Shown: positions 10,299 to 19,180, counted from the first letter of the stretch. The stretch: DNA of 64,000 bases from Micromonospora lupini (GCF_026342015.1 NZ_JAPENL010000002.1:439001-503000), one strand, 5' to 3'. Translations and numbers: made by a program. Notes: a model not told the origin generated them from the letters alone.

Positions 10299-11205
10299 GG
10301 GTGAGCTCCCTCGTGGCGAAGAGTTCGGCCACCCGGTGCCGGCGCTGGTCCAGCCGGTGCAGCGGCAGGTCCAGTTCGGCGACCGCGCCGAGGATCAGGT
10401 CGTAGGTGCTGTCGTCGGCGAGCGGTACGAGCAACAGCCGGCCGTCCCGCGCCACCGGCAGTTTCAGCTCCGCGAGCCGGGCGGCCAACTCCTCGGTGCC
10501 CTCGCTGACCTCGACGGCAAGCACGTCGGTGGCCGAGGTCATCGCGGAGATGTGGTCGGCGCGCAGCAGTTTGCCGCCGTCGATGGCGATCAGCGTGTCG
10601 CAGATCCGCTCGACCTCGCCCAGCAGGTGCGAGCACACCAGCACGGAGATGCCGAACTCGGTGCCGATCCGGTGCACAAGCGCCAGCATCGCGTCCCGGC
10701 CGGCCGGGTCCAGCCCGTTGGTCGGCTCGTCGAGCAGCAGCAGGTCGGGGTCGTGCACGAGCGCCTGGGCCAGCTTGACCCGCTGCTTCATGCCCGTGGA
10801 GTAGCCGCCGACCGGGCGGTAGCGCTCCTCGTAGAGCCCGACGTGGCGCAGCGCCTCCGAGGCGCGCTCGCGGGCCGCGGTGCGCGGCAGGCCACTCATC
10901 CGGCCGAGGTGGGTCACCAGCTCGGCGGCGGACAGGTCCGGTGGGAGGCAGTCGTGCTCGGGCATGTAGCCGACGCGGGCACGGACCGCCGCGGGCTCGG
11001 TGGTCGGGTCGATGTCGAGCACCGAGACCTGACCGCTTGTCGGGGCGATCAGGCCGAGCAGGATCTTGATCAAGGTGGATTTGCCGGCGCCGTTCGCGCC
11101 CACCAGGCCGATGATCCCGGGCTCGACGGCGACGGTGAGGTCGGTGAGCGCGGTGACCCGACCTCCGTACGTCTTGGTGAGCGACTGGGTCGCGATCAGT
11201 GTCAC
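10291..11205 (-). CDS. ABC transporter ATP-binding protein, first gene of operon
   Basis: A 304-residue ATPase with Walker A GANGAGKST, signature YSTGM, Walker B LLLDEPTNGLD and H-loop CSH, plus a C-terminal extension of about 80 residues. It begins with GTG; a TACGCT box ends six bases before that codon and no Shine-Dalgarno is present, so the operon is probably leaderless. It heads a four-gene unit of ATPase, permease, ATPase, permease, which looks like a duplicated exporter cassette. The role (resistance or export) is inferred from family only. Confidence 0.92.
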   Translation of the reverse strand: MTLIATQSLTKTYGGRVTALTDLTVAVEPGIIGLVGANGAGKSTLIKILLGLIAPTSGQVSVLDIDPTTEPAAVRARVGYMPEHDCLPPDLSAAELVTHLGRMSGLPRTAARERASEALRHVGLYEERYRPVGGYSTGMKQRVKLAQALVHDPDLLLLDEPTNGLDPAGRDAMLALVHRIGTEFGISVLVCSHLLGEVERICDTLIAIDGGKLLRADHISAMTSATDVLAVEVSEGTEELAARLAELKLPVARDGRLLLVPLADDSTYDLILGAVAELDLPLHRLDQRRHRVAELFATRELTHA

Positions 11206-11211
11206 GACGCC

Positions 11212-11217
11212 AGCGTA
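11212..11217 (-). promoter_or_regulatory. Candidate -10 box TACGCT of the ABC-2 operon
   Basis: On the minus strand TACGCT lies six bases before the GTG start of the first ATPase gene, the arrangement of leaderless actinobacterial promoters. A -35 box is not evident. Confidence 0.45.
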
Positions 11218-11443
11218 GGGAGTCGATGGCCCACACCGACACCGGCGCGCCCCCGGGTGCTCCCCTGATCCTCACGGCGAGCCACCCCTAAGGTCCGCGG
11301 GGGACAACGACGAACGTTTGCGCCGGTCGTGCGTTCGGCCAGACCCCGCCGCCGGAAAGACCCCTCCCGGGTGGCACGATTCACTTCCCGTTCACCGGGC
11401 AGTGTTCCGGGGGATATTCGGCCGCCAAAGCGGGAGGATCGTG

Positions 11444-12955
11444 ATGGTCGAGGTTGGCGTCCCCAAGGTGAGTGTCGTGGTGCCCGCGTACAACTGCGGT
11501 CGGCACATCGAGAAGCTTGTGGAGTCGCTGCTGCGCCAGTCGTTACCGGCCGACGAGTTCGAGGCGATCTTCGTCGACGACGGGTCGACCGACGGCACGG
11601 GCAAACGGCTGGACGGGCTGGCCGCCGAACACCCGCACATCCGGGTGCTGCACATCGAGAACTCGGGCTGGCCGTCGCGCCCGCGCAACCTCGGCATCGA
11701 GGCGGCCCGCGGCGAGTACGTCTTCTTCGCCGACGACGACGACTGGTTCACCGACCAGGCGTTGGAACGGCTCTACGACTGCGCGAAGACGTACGACGCG
11801 GACCTGGTGATCGGGAAGATGGCCGGGCACGGGCGCGCCGTGCCCCGGGAGCTGTTCCGCAAGAACCGCTTCGACGCCACCCTGGAGAACTCCCCGCTGA
11901 TCGACAGCCTGACCTGTCACAAGATGTTCCGCCGCTCCTTCCTCAACGAACACGGGCTGCGGTTCCCGGAGGGCGGCAAGCGGCGACTCGAGGACCACGC
12001 CCTTGTCGTACGGGCCTACTTCCTGTCCCGTCGCACCTGCGTGCTGTCCGACTACACCTGCTACCACCACGCCCAGCGCGGCGACGCAGGCAACGTCACC
12101 GCGTCGCGGCTGGAGCCGGCGAGCTACTTCGCGAACGTGCGTGACGCGCTCGACGTCGTCACCGCCCACACCGAGCCGGGGCCGCTACGCGACCGGCTGC
12201 ACCGGCGGTGGCTGCGCAACGAAATGATCAACCGGCTGCGCGGCAAGCGTCTGCTGGGGGCTCCCGACGACTGGGTGGACCAGGTCGCGGCCGAGATCCA
12301 GCAGATCATCAAGGAGCACCTGGCTCCCGGGGTCGCCGCTGGTCTCCCGCCGCTGCAACGGGCCGTGGCGTACCTGGCCGAGCACGGCCGGGTCGCGGAC
12401 CTGCGACGGCTGGCCCGGTGGGAGGCGGGCATCGCGGGGCACGGCAGGATCGACGACCTCCAGCCGGACGAGCACGCCGTCACGGTCACCGTCGCCGCCG
12501 AGCTGCGCTCCGCGAACCAGCCGATCGGCTTCCGCGCCGACGAGGGGCGCGACGTGTTGGTGCTTCCGGTCGATGAGATCTCCTCCGACGTGCTGGACTC
12601 CACCGCGCAGGTCCGCAAGGCCCGCCTCGACGTGGTGGCCCGCCGCCGGGAGACCGGGGACGAGATCTTCCTGCCGGTGGAGTTCCAGGTCGAGCGGGTC
12701 GCGGGCGGCGACGGCGCGGAGACCGTCCACCTCGTGCACCGCGCCACCACCACCATCGACTTCCGCGCCCTCAACGGGGGTCGCACCCAGGGCAGTTGGC
12801 TCCTCAAGGCACGGATCACCAACGCCGGATGGACCGAGGACGCGCGGCTGCCGCTGCTCTTCATCTGCCCGGCCGACGGCGTGCCGCCGCGGATCCGCGA
12901 CGAGCGGAAGGTCTGGAACCGCTTGCGGGCGGTGGTTCGCCGGGTCCGGCGCTGA
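11444..12955 (+). CDS. Family 2 glycosyltransferase with C-terminal accessory domain
   Basis: A 503-residue protein whose first 230 residues form a GT2 (GT-A fold) domain: SVVVPAYNCG, the nucleotide-sugar binding DDGSTDGT, and the metal-binding DDDDW. The remaining 270 residues contain beta-rich sequence of the sort found after the catalytic domain in wall-teichoic-acid type glycosyltransferases. ATG 11444 is chosen because GGGAGGA lies 6-8 bases upstream; GTG 11441 is possible. It is soluble (no membrane helices), so it probably acts in the cytoplasm on a cell-envelope polymer precursor. The acceptor is unknown. No adjacent polymer-export gene is present. Confidence 0.85.
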   Translation: MVEVGVPKVSVVVPAYNCGRHIEKLVESLLRQSLPADEFEAIFVDDGSTDGTGKRLDGLAAEHPHIRVLHIENSGWPSRPRNLGIEAARGEYVFFADDDDWFTDQALERLYDCAKTYDADLVIGKMAGHGRAVPRELFRKNRFDATLENSPLIDSLTCHKMFRRSFLNEHGLRFPEGGKRRLEDHALVVRAYFLSRRTCVLSDYTCYHHAQRGDAGNVTASRLEPASYFANVRDALDVVTAHTEPGPLRDRLHRRWLRNEMINRLRGKRLLGAPDDWVDQVAAEIQQIIKEHLAPGVAAGLPPLQRAVAYLAEHGRVADLRRLARWEAGIAGHGRIDDLQPDEHAVTVTVAAELRSANQPIGFRADEGRDVLVLPVDEISSDVLDSTAQVRKARLDVVARRRETGDEIFLPVEFQVERVAGGDGAETVHLVHRATTTIDFRALNGGRTQGSWLLKARITNAGWTEDARLPLLFICPADGVPPRIRDERKVWNRLRAVVRRVRR

Positions 12956-13043
12956 CCCGTCCGTTCGGGTCGTGGAGTGGCGGCCTCGACCGATCGGCGG
13001 TCTGCTGCGAAACTGTGTGCCGGTCAGCGAGTGGGGGGTGTGG

Positions 13044-14573
13044 ATGAGCAACGGCTGGGTGCTGCCCGACGAGGTGCTCCGGGATGCGCCGGCGTACACG
13101 CCGCGTCCGGGTGAGCTCGCGGATCTTGAGCTGCTGCTGACCGGCGCGTACGCTCCCCTGACCGGCTTCATGACCCGCGCCGACCTGGTGTCGGTGAGCC
13201 GACGCGGCCGGTTGGCCGACGGCACGCCGTGGCAGGTTCCGGTGACCCTGCAGGTGCCGGCCGCGCTGGCGCAGGGCTTCGACCCGCGCGACCCGGCCCG
13301 CCGGGCCCTGGTGCTGACCGACGGCGAGGGGGCGCCGGCCGCCGCCCTGGACGTCGCGGACGTCTGGCCGGTACGCGAGGGCGTGGCGGGCCTGGGTGGT
13401 CAGCTCCGCCGACTCGGCGAGGGCGGCCACGGCCCGTTCCAGCGATTGCGTCGTAGCCCGGAGGAAGTCCGCGCGCTGCTGCCCCCGGGTCGGGTGCTCG
13501 GGGTCATCGCCGACCGTCCGCTGCACCGGCCGCAGCTCGCCCAGATCGCGCACGCCGCCCGGACCCTGGCCGCGCACCTGCTGGTGATGATCCCGGTCGG
13601 CGAGGGCGGCGTCGGTGGGCTCGCGCCGGAGGCGCTGGTGCGTACGATCTTCGCCGCCCGGGACCGGATGCCCCCGGCCACCCTGGTGGCCGTGCCGCTG
13701 TCCCATCGCCGGGAGGAGATCAGCGACGCTCTGCTGCGTGCCCGCGTCTCCGCCGCGTACGGGGTCACCCACCTGCTCTCGACCGGGGAGATGCTCTCCG
13801 GCGCCGGGCTGCGCGTGCTGGTGCCGCGTGAGCTGGCGTACGACAACCGGGACGGGCAGTGGCGCTGGCGGGAGGACATCCCCCCGCGTAACCGCCGCCT
13901 CGCGCTCACCCAGGACGAGATCGACGACCTGCTCGACCGGGGCTTCCCGCTGCCGGAGTGGCACACGCCTCCGGCGGTGGCGAAGGAGTTGGCCCGGGCC
14001 CGGCCGCCGCGCCGGCACCGGGGGCTGGTGGTCTTCCTGACCGGCCTCTCCGGCTCCGGCAAGTCCACAGTCGCCCGGGGGCTGGCCGACGCGCTCCGGG
14101 AGAACGGCGACCGGACGGTGACCCTGCTCGACGGGGACGTGGTACGCCGGGAGCTCTCCGCCGGGCTGGGCTTCAGCAAGGCCGACCGCGATCTCAACGT
14201 CCGGCGGATCGGCTGGGTGGCGGCCGAGATCGCCCGGCACCACGGGGTGGGCATCTGCTGCCCGATCGCCCCGTACGCGGCGGCCCGCGCGACGGCGCGG
14301 GAGATGGCCCTGGCCGCCGGGGCGGGCTTCGTGTTGGTGCACGTCGCGACGCCGCTGGAGGTCTGCGAGCAGCGGGACCGCAAGGGCCTGTACGCGCGGG
14401 CCCGTGCCGGTCTGCTCACCGGCATGACAGGCATCGACGATCCGTACGAGGAGCCGACAGACGCGGACCTGGTGCTCGACACCACCCACCTGAGCATCGC
14501 GGACGCGGTGCAGGCCGTGCTGCACCACCTGACCGAGAGCGGCTGGGTGGAGTTGAAGATCCAGTCTGCCTGA
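13044..14573 (+). CDS. Fused degenerate ATP-sulfurylase domain / APS kinase
   Basis: A 509-residue protein. Residues 1-320 resemble ATP sulfurylase (TGAYAPLTGFM near 33-43; SHRREEIS near 220) but the catalytic QxRNPxHRxHE segment is replaced by ADRPLHRPQL (156-165) and no GRDHAG motif is visible, so this half is probably inactive. Residues 325-509 are a canonical adenylylsulfate kinase: Walker A GLSGSGKS (334-341), LLDGD, DRDLNVRRIGW, and the substrate-binding QRDRKGLY and GIDDPYE segments. The enzyme should convert APS to PAPS for sulfate reduction or sulfation. ATG 13044 follows a G-rich ribosome site. It could also be read simply as an APS kinase with a regulatory N-terminal domain. Confidence 0.85.
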   Translation: MSNGWVLPDEVLRDAPAYTPRPGELADLELLLTGAYAPLTGFMTRADLVSVSRRGRLADGTPWQVPVTLQVPAALAQGFDPRDPARRALVLTDGEGAPAAALDVADVWPVREGVAGLGGQLRRLGEGGHGPFQRLRRSPEEVRALLPPGRVLGVIADRPLHRPQLAQIAHAARTLAAHLLVMIPVGEGGVGGLAPEALVRTIFAARDRMPPATLVAVPLSHRREEISDALLRARVSAAYGVTHLLSTGEMLSGAGLRVLVPRELAYDNRDGQWRWREDIPPRNRRLALTQDEIDDLLDRGFPLPEWHTPPAVAKELARARPPRRHRGLVVFLTGLSGSGKSTVARGLADALRENGDRTVTLLDGDVVRRELSAGLGFSKADRDLNVRRIGWVAAEIARHHGVGICCPIAPYAAARATAREMALAAGAGFVLVHVATPLEVCEQRDRKGLYARARAGLLTGMTGIDDPYEEPTDADLVLDTTHLSIADAVQAVLHHLTESGWVELKIQSA

Positions 14574-14619
14574 GGCGTCGTCCCACCCCTTTCCTTCCGC
14601 CGGTTCCGGGCACGCGCTA

Positions 14620-14641
14620 GTGTTCATCTTTGTTGGAACAC
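14620..14641. promoter_or_regulatory. Candidate DeoR operator GTGTTC-N10-GAACAC
   Basis: A perfect inverted repeat with 6-base arms (14620-14625 and 14636-14641) lies 44 bases before the DeoR-family start codon. TGTTC/GAACA half-sites are like those of GlpR-type DeoR family operators, so this is a reasonable autoregulatory site for the deoR-galT pair. Confidence 0.5.
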
Positions 14642-14684
14642 GTTCGACCGCGTGAGAGTGCGTGGACCCTGGGAGGCACGGCGA

Positions 14685-15509
14685 ATGCTCGCTCAACAGC
14701 GGCAAACGGCGATCCTGGATCGGGTCCGATCCACCGGTGGCGTTCGGGTGACCGACCTGGCGACCGAGTTCGGCGTCTCCGACATGACGATCCGCCGCGA
14801 CCTGGAGGCCCTGCAGGAGCGTGGCCTGCTGGCCAAGGTGCACGGCGGCGCCACCGCGGCCGGCCCCAGCTCGACCGACGAGCCGGGCTTCCACGCCAAG
14901 TCGGTCCGCCAACTGCCGGAGAAGGCCGCCATCGCGGACCGCGCGGCCCGGCTCGTCCGGCCCGGCGCGGCGGTCGCCCTCTCCGCCGGCACCACCACCG
15001 CCGAACTGGCCCGCCGGCTGGTGGACATCCCCGGCCTGACCGTGGTGACCAACTCGCTTCCGGTGGCCGAGATCCTGCACGGCGCGGGCCGCCCCGACCA
15101 GACGGTGGTGCTCACCGGCGGCGTACGGACACCGTCGGACGCGCTTGTCGGCCCGCTCGCGGTCGGCGCAGTCCGGCGGCTGCACCTGGACCTGCTCTTC
15201 CTCGGCGTCCACGGCATCACCGAACGGGCCGGCTTCACCACCCCGAACCTCATGGAGGCGGAGATCGACCGGGCGCTGGTGGCCGCGGCGGACCGACTGG
15301 TGGTGCTCGCCGACCACACGAAGTGGGGCACTGTGGGCATCTCCTCGATCGTCGAGCTGGCGGCAGCCCACGTACTTGTCAGTGACGAGGCGTTGCCTCC
15401 GCCCGCACGACGGGTACTCGGCGAACAGGTGGGCGAATTGATCATGGCAAGGGCGACAGGGGCGGGCCGCGCGACGCGCACGCCGACGAGTGAGGAGACG
15501 GCGACGTGA
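14685..15509 (+). CDS. DeoR/GlpR-family transcriptional regulator
   Basis: A 274-residue regulator. The N-terminal winged helix carries the DeoR signature (VTDLATEFGVSDMTIRRDL, then HGGA), and the rest is a sugar-phosphate sensing domain with SAGTTT and GGxxR motifs. ATG 14685 is preceded by GGGAGG at 14671-14676. The gene ends in a GTGA overlap with galT, so the regulator and the enzyme are co-translated; it probably represses its own operon in response to a phosphorylated sugar, plausibly a galactose-pathway intermediate. An inverted repeat upstream is a candidate operator. Confidence 0.9.
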   Translation: MLAQQRQTAILDRVRSTGGVRVTDLATEFGVSDMTIRRDLEALQERGLLAKVHGGATAAGPSSTDEPGFHAKSVRQLPEKAAIADRAARLVRPGAAVALSAGTTTAELARRLVDIPGLTVVTNSLPVAEILHGAGRPDQTVVLTGGVRTPSDALVGPLAVGAVRRLHLDLLFLGVHGITERAGFTTPNLMEAEIDRALVAAADRLVVLADHTKWGTVGISSIVELAAAHVLVSDEALPPPARRVLGEQVGELIMARATGAGRATRTPTSEETAT

Positions 15510-16582
15510 AGCGCACCGCGATCGACCTGGCCGACGGCCGGGAGCTGATCTACTTCGACGAGAACGACGACGCCGTCCGCGACCAGCCGGACCGCCGGGA
15601 CCTGCCGCCACCGCCACCCGCGTCGCAACTGCGCTACGACCCGCTCACCGACGAGTGGGTGGCCGTGGCGGTGCACCGGCAGACCCGCACCTTCCTCCCG
15701 CCCGCGAACGAGTGCCCGCTCGATCCCTCGGTGGGCGACCGACTGACCGAGATTCCCGCTCCGGACTACGACGTGGTGGTCTTCGAGAACCGGTTCCCGT
15801 CGTTGAGTGGGCGCGTCGCCGACGAGCCCGGGGAGATCACCCCGTTCACGCCGGTACGGCCCGGCGTCGGTCGGTGCGAGGTGGTCTGCTTCACCTCCGA
15901 CCACAACGCCTCGTTCGCCAGCCTCCCGCCGCGTCGCGTCCGCACCGTGCTCGACGCGCTCGCCGACCGGACCGAGGTGCTCGGCGAGCTACCCGGCGTG
16001 GAGCAGGTGTTCTGCTTCGAGAACCGGGGCGTCGAGATCGGCGTCACGCTGCACCACCCGCACGGGCAGATCTACGCGTACCCCTTCGTGACGCCGCGCA
16101 CCCGGGCGCTGCTGGCCGCGGCCCGCCGGCACGCGGAGCGGACCGGCGGGGCCAACCTGTACGCGGACGTGCTGGCCGCCGAGCGCGCGACAGGCGACCG
16201 GGTGGTCACCGAGAACGACCACTGGACGGCGTTCGTGCCGGCGGCGGCCCGCTGGCCGTTCGAGGTGCACGTCGCGCCGCGCCGCGTGGTGCCGGACATC
16301 CCGGCGCTCGACGACAGCGAGCGGGACGCCTTCGGGCCGCTCTACCTGGACCTGCTGCGCCGCTTCGACGGCCTGTTCGACATGCCGATGCCCTACATCG
16401 CGGCGTGGCACCAGGCGCCCGTGCGGATCGACCGCGAGCTTGGCCACCTGCACCTTCAGCTGTTCAGCATCCGGCGGGCCAAGGACAAGCTGAAGTACCT
16501 GGCCGGCTCCGAGTCGGGGATGGGCGTCTTCATCAACGACATCTCCCCCGAACGCGCCGCCGAACTGCTGCGCGCCGCCTGA
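15506..16582 (+). CDS. galT: Galactose-1-phosphate uridylyltransferase
   Basis: A 358-residue Leloir-pathway enzyme that transfers UMP between UDP-glucose and galactose-1-phosphate. The HIT-superfamily active site is HHPHGQIYAYP with the nucleophilic histidine; metal-site and substrate residues such as ENRFPSLSG and the C-terminal HLHLQL segment are present. The GTG start overlaps the regulator stop (GTGA). galK and galE are not adjacent in this window, so the operon is incomplete for galactose use, or the gene serves another nucleotide-sugar route. A perfect 11-bp hairpin follows. Confidence 0.93.
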   Translation: MKRTAIDLADGRELIYFDENDDAVRDQPDRRDLPPPPPASQLRYDPLTDEWVAVAVHRQTRTFLPPANECPLDPSVGDRLTEIPAPDYDVVVFENRFPSLSGRVADEPGEITPFTPVRPGVGRCEVVCFTSDHNASFASLPPRRVRTVLDALADRTEVLGELPGVEQVFCFENRGVEIGVTLHHPHGQIYAYPFVTPRTRALLAAARRHAERTGGANLYADVLAAERATGDRVVTENDHWTAFVPAAARWPFEVHVAPRRVVPDIPALDDSERDAFGPLYLDLLRRFDGLFDMPMPYIAAWHQAPVRIDRELGHLHLQLFSIRRAKDKLKYLAGSESGMGVFINDISPERAAELLRAA

Positions 16583-16614
16583 CCCGGCGGGACGGACGTT
16601 GCGGGAAACAGGGC

Positions 16615-16642
16615 GCGGGGGGCCCGGGACAGGGCCCCCCGC
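16615..16642 (+). terminator. Hairpin after galT
   Basis: A perfect 11-bp GC stem (16615-16625 with 16632-16642, 6-base loop) lies 32 bases past the galT stop. The rest of 16583-16867 shows no gene I would support. Confidence 0.6.
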
Positions 16643-16818
16643 AGGGAAGGGACGGCTGGCTGTGCTCGCCACAGCCGGGAAGGCTGGCTGATCGGCACGC
16701 GTGTCGCGGGTCGACCGCGGTCAACCTTCCGTGGACGCGACTGGCATCTCGTCCACCCTGGTCAACGAGGCGCGCCGGACCTGGGTGACGCCGCAGGTGT
16801 GTCGCCCCACGGACACGC

Positions 16819-16850
16819 CGGAGCCCGCCGGCGGGTGCCGACGGGCTCCG
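16819..16850 (-). terminator. Hairpin after icd
   Basis: A 9-bp perfect stem (16819-16827 with 16842-16850) lies 18 bases beyond the icd stop on the minus strand. Confidence 0.5.
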
Positions 16851-16867
16851 GTGCTGCTGCTGTCGAA

Positions 16868-18085
16868 TCAGGCGGCGAGCTTGCGGGCCAGGTTCTCGTC
16901 GAGCGCGTTCATGAACTCGTCGGTGGTCAGCCACGGGGCGTCGCGCGAGATGAGCAGCGCGAGGTCCTTGGTCATCTGGCCACCCTCGACGGTGTCGACG
17001 ATGACCTGCTCCAGGGTGTTGGCGAACTCGGTCACCGCAGGCGTGCCGTCCAGCTTGCCCCGGTGGGCAAGGCCCCGGGTCCAGGCGTAGATCGACGCGA
17101 TCGGGTTGGTCGAGGTCTTCTCGCCCTTCTGGTACTGCCGGTAGTGCCGGGTGACAGTGCCGTGCGCGGCCTCGGCCTCGACGGTACGGCCGTCCGGGGA
17201 GAGCAGGACCGAGGTCATGAGGCCCAGCGAGCCGAAGCCCTGCGCGACGGTGTCGGACTGCACGTCACCGTCGTAGTTCTTGCAGGCCCAGACGTAGCCG
17301 CCCTCCCACTTGAGCGCGGCGGCGACCATGTCGTCGATGAGCCGGTGCTCGTAGGTGATGCCGGCGGCGTCGAACTCGGCCTTGAACTCGGTCTCGAACA
17401 CCTCGGCGAAGATGTCCTTGAACCGGCCGTCGTACGCCTTGAGGATGGTGTTCTTGGTGGACAGGTAGACCGGGTAGTTGCGGTCCAGCCCGTACCGGAA
17501 CGACGCCCGGGCGAAGTCGCGGATCGAGTCGTCGAAGTTGTACATGCCCATGGCGATGCCGCCGCCGGGGAAGTTGGCGACCTCCATCTCCATCGGGGCC
17601 CCGCCGTCGGCAGGGGTGTAGGTGATGGTCACCGTGCCCGGGCCGGGGACGACGAAGTCGGTGGCCTTGTACTGGTCACCGTGGGCGTGCCGGCCGATGA
17701 TGATCGGCTTGGTCCAGCCGGGGACCAGCCGCGGCACGTTGGACATGATGATCGGCTCGCGGAAGACGACGCCGCCGAGGATGTTGCGGATGGTGCCGTT
17801 GGGCGACCGCCACATCTTCTTCAGGCCGAACTCCTCCACCCGGGCCTCGTCCGGGGTGATGGTCGCGCACTTGACGCCGACGCCGTGCTCCTTGATGGCG
17901 TTGGCGGCGTCAATGGTGACCTGGTCGTCGGTCTCGTCGCGGTACTGGATCGACAGGTCGTAGTAGTGCAGGTCGACGTCGAGGTAGGGCAGGATCAGCT
18001 GCTCCCGGATCTGCTTCCAGATGATCCGGGTCATCTCGTCGCCGTCGAGCTCCACGACCGGGTTGTTTACCTTGATCTTCGCCAT
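16868..18085 (-). CDS. icd: Isocitrate dehydrogenase (NADP+), type II
   Basis: A 405-residue homodimeric-type NADP isocitrate dehydrogenase making 2-oxoglutarate in the TCA cycle. It begins [20 protein letters not shown], has the substrate serine loop [10 protein letters not shown], the metal-binding aspartates in YDGDVQSD, and [12 protein letters not shown] of the cofactor site. Length and sequence are those of the eukaryote-like subfamily II rather than the 740-residue monomeric enzyme. The ATG follows GAGAGGAG. A perfect palindrome, CAGTAC-GAGC-GTACTG, lies 36 bases upstream and could be a regulatory site. Confidence 0.96.
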   Translation of the reverse strand: MAKIKVNNPVVELDGDEMTRIIWKQIREQLILPYLDVDLHYYDLSIQYRDETDDQVTIDAANAIKEHGVGVKCATITPDEARVEEFGLKKMWRSPNGTIRNILGGVVFREPIIMSNVPRLVPGWTKPIIIGRHAHGDQYKATDFVVPGPGTVTITYTPADGGAPMEMEVANFPGGGIAMGMYNFDDSIRDFARASFRYGLDRNYPVYLSTKNTILKAYDGRFKDIFAEVFETEFKAEFDAAGITYEHRLIDDMVAAALKWEGGYVWACKNYDGDVQSDTVAQGFGSLGLMTSVLLSPDGRTVEAEAAHGTVTRHYRQYQKGEKTSTNPIASIYAWTRGLAHRGKLDGTPAVTEFANTLEQVIVDTVEGGQMTKDLALLISRDAPWLTTDEFMNALDENLARKLAA

Positions 18086-18120
18086 CGGCCGGCGCTCCTC
18101 TCGGGGGACACGTGCTCAAG

Positions 18121-18136
18121 CAGTACGAGCGTACTG
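18121..18136. promoter_or_regulatory. Palindrome upstream of icd
   Basis: CAGTAC-GAGC-GTACTG is a perfect inverted repeat in the icd/MBL divergent intergenic space. On the icd strand it contains TACGCT, a possible -10 box, so a bound protein could block the promoter. No matching regulator is known to me. Confidence 0.4.
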
Positions 18137-18223
18137 CAATTGGGCCGGCAGCCCTCAGCCGGCCTCGACCGACCGGGAAAAACCGGGCTGCGCGGCACAG
18201 CAGTTCCCTGACACCATCGCTCG

Positions 18224-19054
18224 ATGCCACTGAGCCGCACCCTCGGGTCTATCACGGTGACCGCACTCACGGACGCGGAGGGTGCCTTCTTCCAGCCTCG
18301 CGCGGAGGCATTCCCGCACGCCACGGCGGCCCATTGGCAGGAGGCCGACCGCCGCGACCCCGCCTCGGTCACCGCCGACGGGCAGTGGTGGCTGCCGTTC
18401 CGCAGTTTCGCGATCCGCTCCGGCGACGGGCCGGTGACACTCGTCGACGCCGGGGTAGGCCCGGCCGACTCCCTGGCCGCGAGCTGGGCGCCGGTGCCCG
18501 GCCGGCTGCCCGCCGAACTTGCCGCCGCCGGCATCGATCCGGCCGACGTCGACACGGTCGTGCTGACCCACCTGCACAGCGACCACATCGGCTGGGCTGT
18601 CACCGGCACACCCGGCCGGCCCTACTTCCCGAACGCGAGCTACCTGCTCCAGCGCGCCGAGCTGGAGGCGGCCGAGGCGATCAACCCGCGCCTGCCGGCC
18701 GGGCTGGTCGCGCCGTTGCGCGCCGCCGGCCAGCTCCGGGTGGTCGACGGCGACACGACAGTGACCCCTGCGGTACGCCTGCTGCCCACTCCCGGGCACA
18801 CCCCCGGCCACCAGTCGGTGCTCCTGAGCGCGGCCGACGAGCGGATGCTGCTCACCGGCGACCTTCTGGTGCACATGGTGCAACTTGTCGACCCCACCCT
18901 GGCGTACGCCCACGAGGAAGACCCGGACGAAGCCCGCACCTCCCGGCTGAACGCCCTGCACACCCACGTCCCCACCGTCCTGGCCACCCCCCACCTCTCC
19001 ACCCCCTTCACCCCCCTCACCCCCCTCACCCCCCTCACCCCCTTTCCTGGGTGA
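18224..19054 (+). CDS. MBL-fold metallo-hydrolase
   Basis: A 276-residue metallo-beta-lactamase fold hydrolase with the zinc motif HLHSDH near residue 111, a later PGHTPGH, and LLTGDLLVH supplying the bridging aspartate. It resembles the large soluble MBL family that includes quorum-quenching lactonases and many hydrolases of unknown substrate, so no specific reaction is assigned. The C-terminus is odd: the last residues are five Thr-Pro-Phe/Leu triplets from a 9-bp tandem repeat, and the TGA stop lies inside a long palindrome. It is divergent from icd. Confidence 0.8.
   Translation: MPLSRTLGSITVTALTDAEGAFFQPRAEAFPHATAAHWQEADRRDPASVTADGQWWLPFRSFAIRSGDGPVTLVDAGVGPADSLAASWAPVPGRLPAELAAAGIDPADVDTVVLTHLHSDHIGWAVTGTPGRPYFPNASYLLQRAELEAAEAINPRLPAGLVAPLRAAGQLRVVDGDTTVTPAVRLLPTPGHTPGHQSVLLSAADERMLLTGDLLVHMVQLVDPTLAYAHEEDPDEARTSRLNALHTHVPTVLATPHLSTPFTPLTPLTPLTPFPG
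19001..19045 (+). repeat. 9-bp tandem repeat, five copies, in the MBL gene tail
   Basis: Five units of ACCCCCYTC (last one ending TTT) in frame, encoding TPF, TPL, TPL, TPL, TPF before the final Pro-Gly and stop. Copy number could vary by slippage without a frameshift. Confidence 0.8.
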
Positions 19055-19109
19055 TCAAGAGGTTTGCGTCAGGAATCGCGCTCGTGGTGACGCAAACCTC
19101 TTGATCACC
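19050..19109. repeat. Dispersed palindrome, family A, copy 1
   Basis: A perfect 22-bp stem (19050-19071 with 19088-19109) with core TGATCAAGAGGTTTGCGTC and a 16-base loop. It holds the TGA stop of the MBL gene (19052-19054). A near-identical element lies at 57414-57473. It can act as a terminator but the conserved arm sequence suggests a mobile or REP-like repeat. Confidence 0.8.
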
Positions 19110-19127
19110 ATGGGTGGGGTGGGACGC

Positions 19128-19162
19128 GGAAGGGCGCGCCGGCGGAGCCGGCGCGCCCTTCC
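19128..19162. terminator. Hairpin between MBL gene and mdh
   Basis: A perfect 16-bp stem (19128-19143 with 19147-19162) and 3-base loop, 18 bases beyond the mdh stop on the minus strand. Confidence 0.7.
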
Positions 19163-19180
19163 CGAAGCGGTGGGATCGGG

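Noticed and set aside
12861..15617. 918-codon minus-strand open frame opposite the APS kinase and deoR genes
   Set aside because: No recognisable domain, atypical composition, and it overlaps two well-supported genes on the other strand.
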